A DNA stretch of 36,985 bases from Symbiodinium natans (taxonomy: Eukaryota; Sar; Dinophyceae; Suessiales; Symbiodiniaceae). Shown piece by piece: positions 33,701 to 36,985 of this stretch. The notes under the pieces are model-generated. The model was not told the DNA's origin, searched no databases, and saw only the letters and a program-made list of their open reading frames with translations. The position numbers and the translations under genes were made by a program. Numbering within the stretch: the stretch's first letter is position 1; each line of letters starts with the position of its first letter. The stretch is from the NCBI GenBank assembly GCA_905221605.1, contig CAJNDS010000698.1, forward strand, positions 50,203 through 87,187, given 5' to 3'.

Positions 33701-35040
33701 CTCCAGGGAGCCTCGGCTGCTTTTTTGAGGTCTGGTGAAGGATTTACTCTTACAGGGTGTGAGAGGGTGGCTAGGGCTTCTTTCTCTACTTTGCGACTCT
33801 AAGGTTTTGGTTCTAGCTCCTCGGCTGGCTTTGGGCGGGGCACGCGGGGCTTCAGTCAGGACTTCAAGCCCCTACATCAGACAAGGTTGAGGTGGCTTCT
33901 CAGTCTCTTTTTTTGCATCTGAGGAGAATGCCGTAGCTGTGAAACCGTGTCAAACCCACTACAGAGCACCGAGGCCGCCATCCACTCCCGACCCCCCGAC
34001 CCTTTCGGCTTCCGGTTTAAGATTTGGGGAAAACAAAACCTCTCAACCCCTTAAACGCACAAGCAATTCCTGGAAACCCCTGAATCGGGGATCCCGACAC
34101 ACGGCCTTTTCGCTTGGGGCATCCTCGGGCTGGCTGTGAGGGGTTTGGGGTTTAGGGTTTGGGGTTTGGGGTTTGGGGCTTGGGGCTTGGGGCTTAGGGT
34201 TGAGGTTGCGGGGCTTGTACTCGTACTTGTACTTGTGCAGCAAATCAGGTTCCTCGGGAAACGTTGTCCAACACTGATCTAAATACCATGCACCGAACTG
34301 AAATAATTACAGCCGGAAGCCCAGCTTGTGGTGACGAGAGATTGCCAAGGGCCCTTTCACCACGGTGGAAGCACCCTCATACCAAACACCATGAATCTTA
34401 AACCCCAAAACCGTGGCCGAGTAACACTGAGGGAACCCAACCAAAATCTTTGGGTTTTCGCTTGGTCGGTCTTGGCACAAACACTGTGGCTCCGGGGTTT
34501 GGGACTCAGGGCGTGGGGTTCTGTGTATGCCAGATCTCCCAAAGCCAGATCTAGACTATGATCTCCTGTATCCTATGCAAACCTTTTTTCCCCCCTCAAC
34601 CCCATAGTCCTATGACTCCCACTAGAGACCCTCAACCCTGAAGCCTAAACTCCTAGAATCGACGACCGCAGTGCCGAACCATGCCCAAACCATGCCGCAT
34701 CTCAAGCTGGGAGCTGGGTGGTTCAGGGCTCAGGGCTAATGCTAAGCCTGTTCAGGGTGTCGGGGTTTGGGTTCAGGGTTTGCATGTTCAGGATATCTTG
34801 AGACCGGACCATCGGAGCTTCCTTCAGGTCCTCATCGTAGGGTTCGGGCGTCAGCACGCCAAAACCCCGAAACCCGACAACCCCTTCTCACTCGAGACAA
34901 CCACTTATGATCAAACGAGCAAGGACCCAATCACGAAATCCGCCTTTCCAGCCCCCGCCGAATCCGGTCCAGAACCCTCAAGACCCTAAACTCGAATCCC
35001 TGAACCTGGGCTGGGTGCTGGGTTTGCTTTTGGAGGTGCC
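33700..35040. other. No supported gene; scattered telomere-like words
   Basis: 34139-34205 is a TTTAGGG/TTTGGGG tract (G-rich strand on plus). Weaker traces occur at 34480-34520, 34620-34660 and 34760-34790. Short frames at 33939-34139, 34328-34561 and 34681-34989 show no signature. Confidence 0.45.
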
Positions 35041-35043
35041 GCA

Positions 35044-35125
35044 CTACGTTGCGATAGCAATAGCAATAGCAACAGCAACAGCAACAGCAACAGCAATAGC
35101 AGTAGCAGCTCAGTAGCAGGAGCAA
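35044..35125. repeat. GCAATA/GCAACA/GCAGTA microsatellite
   Basis: About 12 hexanucleotide or trinucleotide-like units: AGCAATAGCAATAGCAACAG, then ACAGCAACAGC, ending in GTAGCAGCTCAGTAGCAGGA. Confidence 0.9.
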
Positions 35126-35129
35126 TCGT

Positions 35130-36293
35130 AATGGTAAAACCCGAAACCATAAATCCCAAGCTCTGAGAAACCCTAAACCCTAAAGGTCAGAAACAAAAAT
35201 GAGAATGAAGCCGGGCTCCCACGAAAAGTCTGAAAATCGGGCGGCTGTCCCAAAAGCAAGAGGCTTAGGGTTAAGGGTCTAGGGTCAGGGGCAGCAGTCG
35301 TACCATTGAGTCTGCAGCGTCGGCGGCGGAAGCCACCACGCTCAGAAGGAGGGTCGTCGCAAAGAAATGCCCACCTATGAATGGCAAAAGGCACGTTTTT
35401 GCAAGAGCTTCTATGTTGCTAAAGTGCTAAACGTAATTTCCCCGACCGCGAACCCAAAAACTTTCAACACTTGAAACATGATCCACTCTGCGGTCGAAGG
35501 CGCGTCGGCGTGCAGGCAGCATTTGTAGCTGCAACCTGGGCGAACTGTCACTTGGAGCTGCAACACTCGCTGACTACGAGTTGCGACGGGTCGTCATTGA
35601 TCATCGCTGCTTGTGGAACAACAACAATCAACCTATATAATCAACCTACAAGCTGCATCAGATATCAAAAGCATGCCAGGGCCGAGGCGTAAATTGAGCA
35701 CTCAGGCCTTCTTCTTCTAAGCTGGTGCTTGAGAGGAAGATGCCGCGAGGCGCTTTTTGGAACAAGCTCCTTACGCAGCGCCTAGAAAACTTATCTGACA
35801 ATCCGAAACGTGCCGCTATACGATGAGATCTGCAACGGATAAATTTATCATTTCTGACGGTGCGTTGCCTACACTCCCCCGGCCATCTACGAGGCCTTGG
35901 ACAACCCTTAGCCAATCTTGCAATTTTCTAAAAGCATCTTCAACTGATTTGCACCAACGAAGTCACGCCATCCTACTGGAGGCAGTTCTTGCGAAACCAA
36001 GCCCCGAATGCACTTCGTGACGCATTGTTGGCAACACCCTTTTTGGTCGCTGTCTCCATGACGGTACACAGCGAAAATCTTCACCCGCACTGAAATTGCC
36101 TGCGCCGGGACCTGCATTTTGAAATGCTTCAACCTTCTTGGTCCTGATGCCACTTCAACGTCCTCTCCTCTCCAACAAGCTTGATGAAGTCGCCGTCCCC
36201 GAAAAGGCTCGTTGCGCACGCCCACACGTCACGCGTAGAAACCCAAATCTGAAATTGTCCAGTGGGCATGGCAATGCGGCCAGTACTCTGCCA
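35130..36293. other. No supported gene left of the Rubisco relic
   Basis: Degenerate TTAGGG words occur at 35165-35290. Minus frames at 35173-35394, 35658-35915 and 35908-36225 do not match the remaining parts of Rubisco (C-terminal half, including the KMEG and GGG phosphate-binding segments) or any other family I recognise. The C-terminal half of the Rubisco relic is therefore absent from this window. Confidence 0.5.
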
Positions 36294-36705
36294 TCAGTTC
36301 TTCCTCAAAGACAGCGAAGGCGCCGCGCACGCCCGCATGGCCCCAACGACCTCAGGGATGCACTCGCTCATCGGGCTTATGAAATCGCCACCTTGCCACA
36401 CGGCATAGCAGGACTCGCTAAACGGCTCGGGCCGCAGGAGGTTGGGCTCGGTTCGTCTGGCGCCAAGGCCCAGGATGCGCCACATGTCCTCCATGTCCTC
36501 AACTGAAGGGCGCAGGAGCCCGGGTGGCAAGTAGATGTCGTAGATTGTGCCCTTGACGAAGGATCGCATGTTGCGTTCAAACCAGAGGGTGGGGTAGGCG
36601 ATCTTCATCTTGTCGGTGTAATGGTCGATGTAGTACACCAGGGCATCGACGGACTTGGTGAAGTCGTCTGTCGTGCATTGTGTCACCAGCACGTGTTTGC
36701 CATTC
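36294..36705 (-). pseudogene. rbcL: Rubisco form II large-subunit relic, main exon, catalytic segments missing
   Basis: The minus frame matches form II Rubisco (the Rhodospirillum rubrum and peridinin-dinoflagellate type) in order: NGKHVLV (N-terminal strand), [65 protein letters not shown], then [15 protein letters not shown]. The enzyme normally fixes CO2 onto ribulose bisphosphate in the plastid. Here the N-terminal KPK region, the GNNQGMGD loop (Asn111 in R. rubrum), the GTIIKPKLGL strand (Lys166 and Lys168) and the KNDEPQGNQ segment (carbamylated Lys191, Asp193 and Glu194) are deleted or replaced, yet the frame stays open. Most codons end in C or G. After MRAC the similarity stops and a TGA follows within about 12 codons. 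The exon start at 36705 is an AG|G acceptor (TTTCGCAAG|GAATGG); the open frame runs further to 36752. The product cannot be an active Rubisco. It may be a pseudogene or an assembly of remnants; a new function is unproven. Confidence 0.85.
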
Positions 36706-36818
36706 CTTGCGAAAGTCGGCTTCACCACAACATGCCAAAAAAGTCGAGACATGTTTCTACGTCATAGCTGCAGCTACGAGTGGCCGTGAGTTTCACTGCA
36801 TGTGGGTCTGGAATTGGC

Positions 36819-36892
36819 CTTGGCCAGCCAAGTTTCGTGATCAATGTCGCTTCATCGGGGGACAGGTCAGCATCTTCCCCCGTGTCGCCTTC
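36819..36892 (-). pseudogene. rbcL: Rubisco relic, candidate upstream exon
   Basis: A 74-bp minus segment contains EDADLSPDEATLI, which aligns with the ADLSLxEATLI/ADLSLKEEDLI start of form II Rubisco, immediately before the NGKHVL motif that opens the main exon. It is bounded by an acceptor-like TCGCATACAG|GAAGGC at 36892 and a GC donor CCAAG|GCCAAT at 36819. Splicing out 36706-36818 (113 bp, AAGG repeated at both ends) joins CCA-AG to G-AAT in phase. The length and boundary type agree with the 109-bp introns of the SOD array. No transit-peptide exon is visible in the remaining 93 bp to the window edge. Confidence 0.6.
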
Positions 36893-36985
36893 CTGTATGC
36901 GAGTCCAAGCTGCTATACTACACGCTGATACTATCGCACACTATCCAATACACGGTATGCTGTTGATAACACGACAGCACCGTCA

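Noticed and set aside
36170-36225. Minus-strand GDGDFIKLVGEE resembling the GGDFIKNDE active-site segment of Rubisco
   Set aside because: Match is very short, in a different frame and without flanking Rubisco blocks; probably coincidence.

Overview
The window looks like nuclear DNA of a peridinin dinoflagellate, most likely of the Symbiodinium/Cladocopium type. The evidence is: (i) a recognisable form II Rubisco reading frame at the right end, a gene that among eukaryotes is nuclear-encoded in peridinin dinoflagellates; (ii) introns of about 110 bp with GC, GA or GT donors and an AG|G acceptor, with the same 3-4 bases repeated at both ends, as is typical of dinoflagellates; (iii) many degenerate TTTAGGG/CCCTAAA telomere-type tracts; (iv) very sparse coding sequence. 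No bacterial operon, tRNA, rRNA, CRISPR array or spliced-leader sequence was found.

Layout. 1-6200: mostly anonymous DNA with a compound CTG-rich microsatellite (1306-1668), an AT-rich patch with direct repeats (3290-4030) and one weak minus-strand exon candidate (4475-4645). 6228-9200: a block of about 3 kb holding a degenerate 42-bp minisatellite and bounded by matching inverted repeats, so it resembles a foldback or transposon-like element. 9200-22600: low-information DNA with several protein-like but unidentified minus-strand stretches (about 9.8, 10.8-11.5, 12.4-13.75, 15.2-15.6 and 19.1-19.3 kb) and simple repeats. 22860-23700: about 25 copies of a satellite that joins telomere-type TTTAGGG to a GGCAACCAACATCTC core. 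24100-24900: three short protein-like frames, possibly a decayed Ty1/copia retroelement. 25300-29080: telomere-like tracts, a dispersed GGTAGTCTCTGGGGTTGGGCA repeat, TATAGTATAC palindromes and CA/TG-rich arrays.

29070-33240 (minus strand) is the main gene region. It is a tandem array of three nearly identical units of 1.40-1.48 kb. Each unit has three exons (75 + 562 + 209 bp = 282 codons) encoding two Cu/Zn-superoxide-dismutase-like domains, and the phases let one unit run into the next as a multidomain protein. Every unit is damaged differently: unit 1 has a 16-bp duplication, unit 2 a 74-bp deletion, and unit 3 a Cu-ligand His-to-Tyr change. A fourth, diverged unit edge at the right runs into a CCCCCCTAAA-type repeat.

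36294-36892 (minus strand) is a Rubisco form II relic. It keeps long stretches of the family sequence in frame with GC-rich third positions. The three segments carrying the key catalytic residues (GNNQGMGD, the KPK lysines, and the carbamylated Lys/Asp/Glu segment) are missing or replaced, so it cannot be an ordinary Rubisco.
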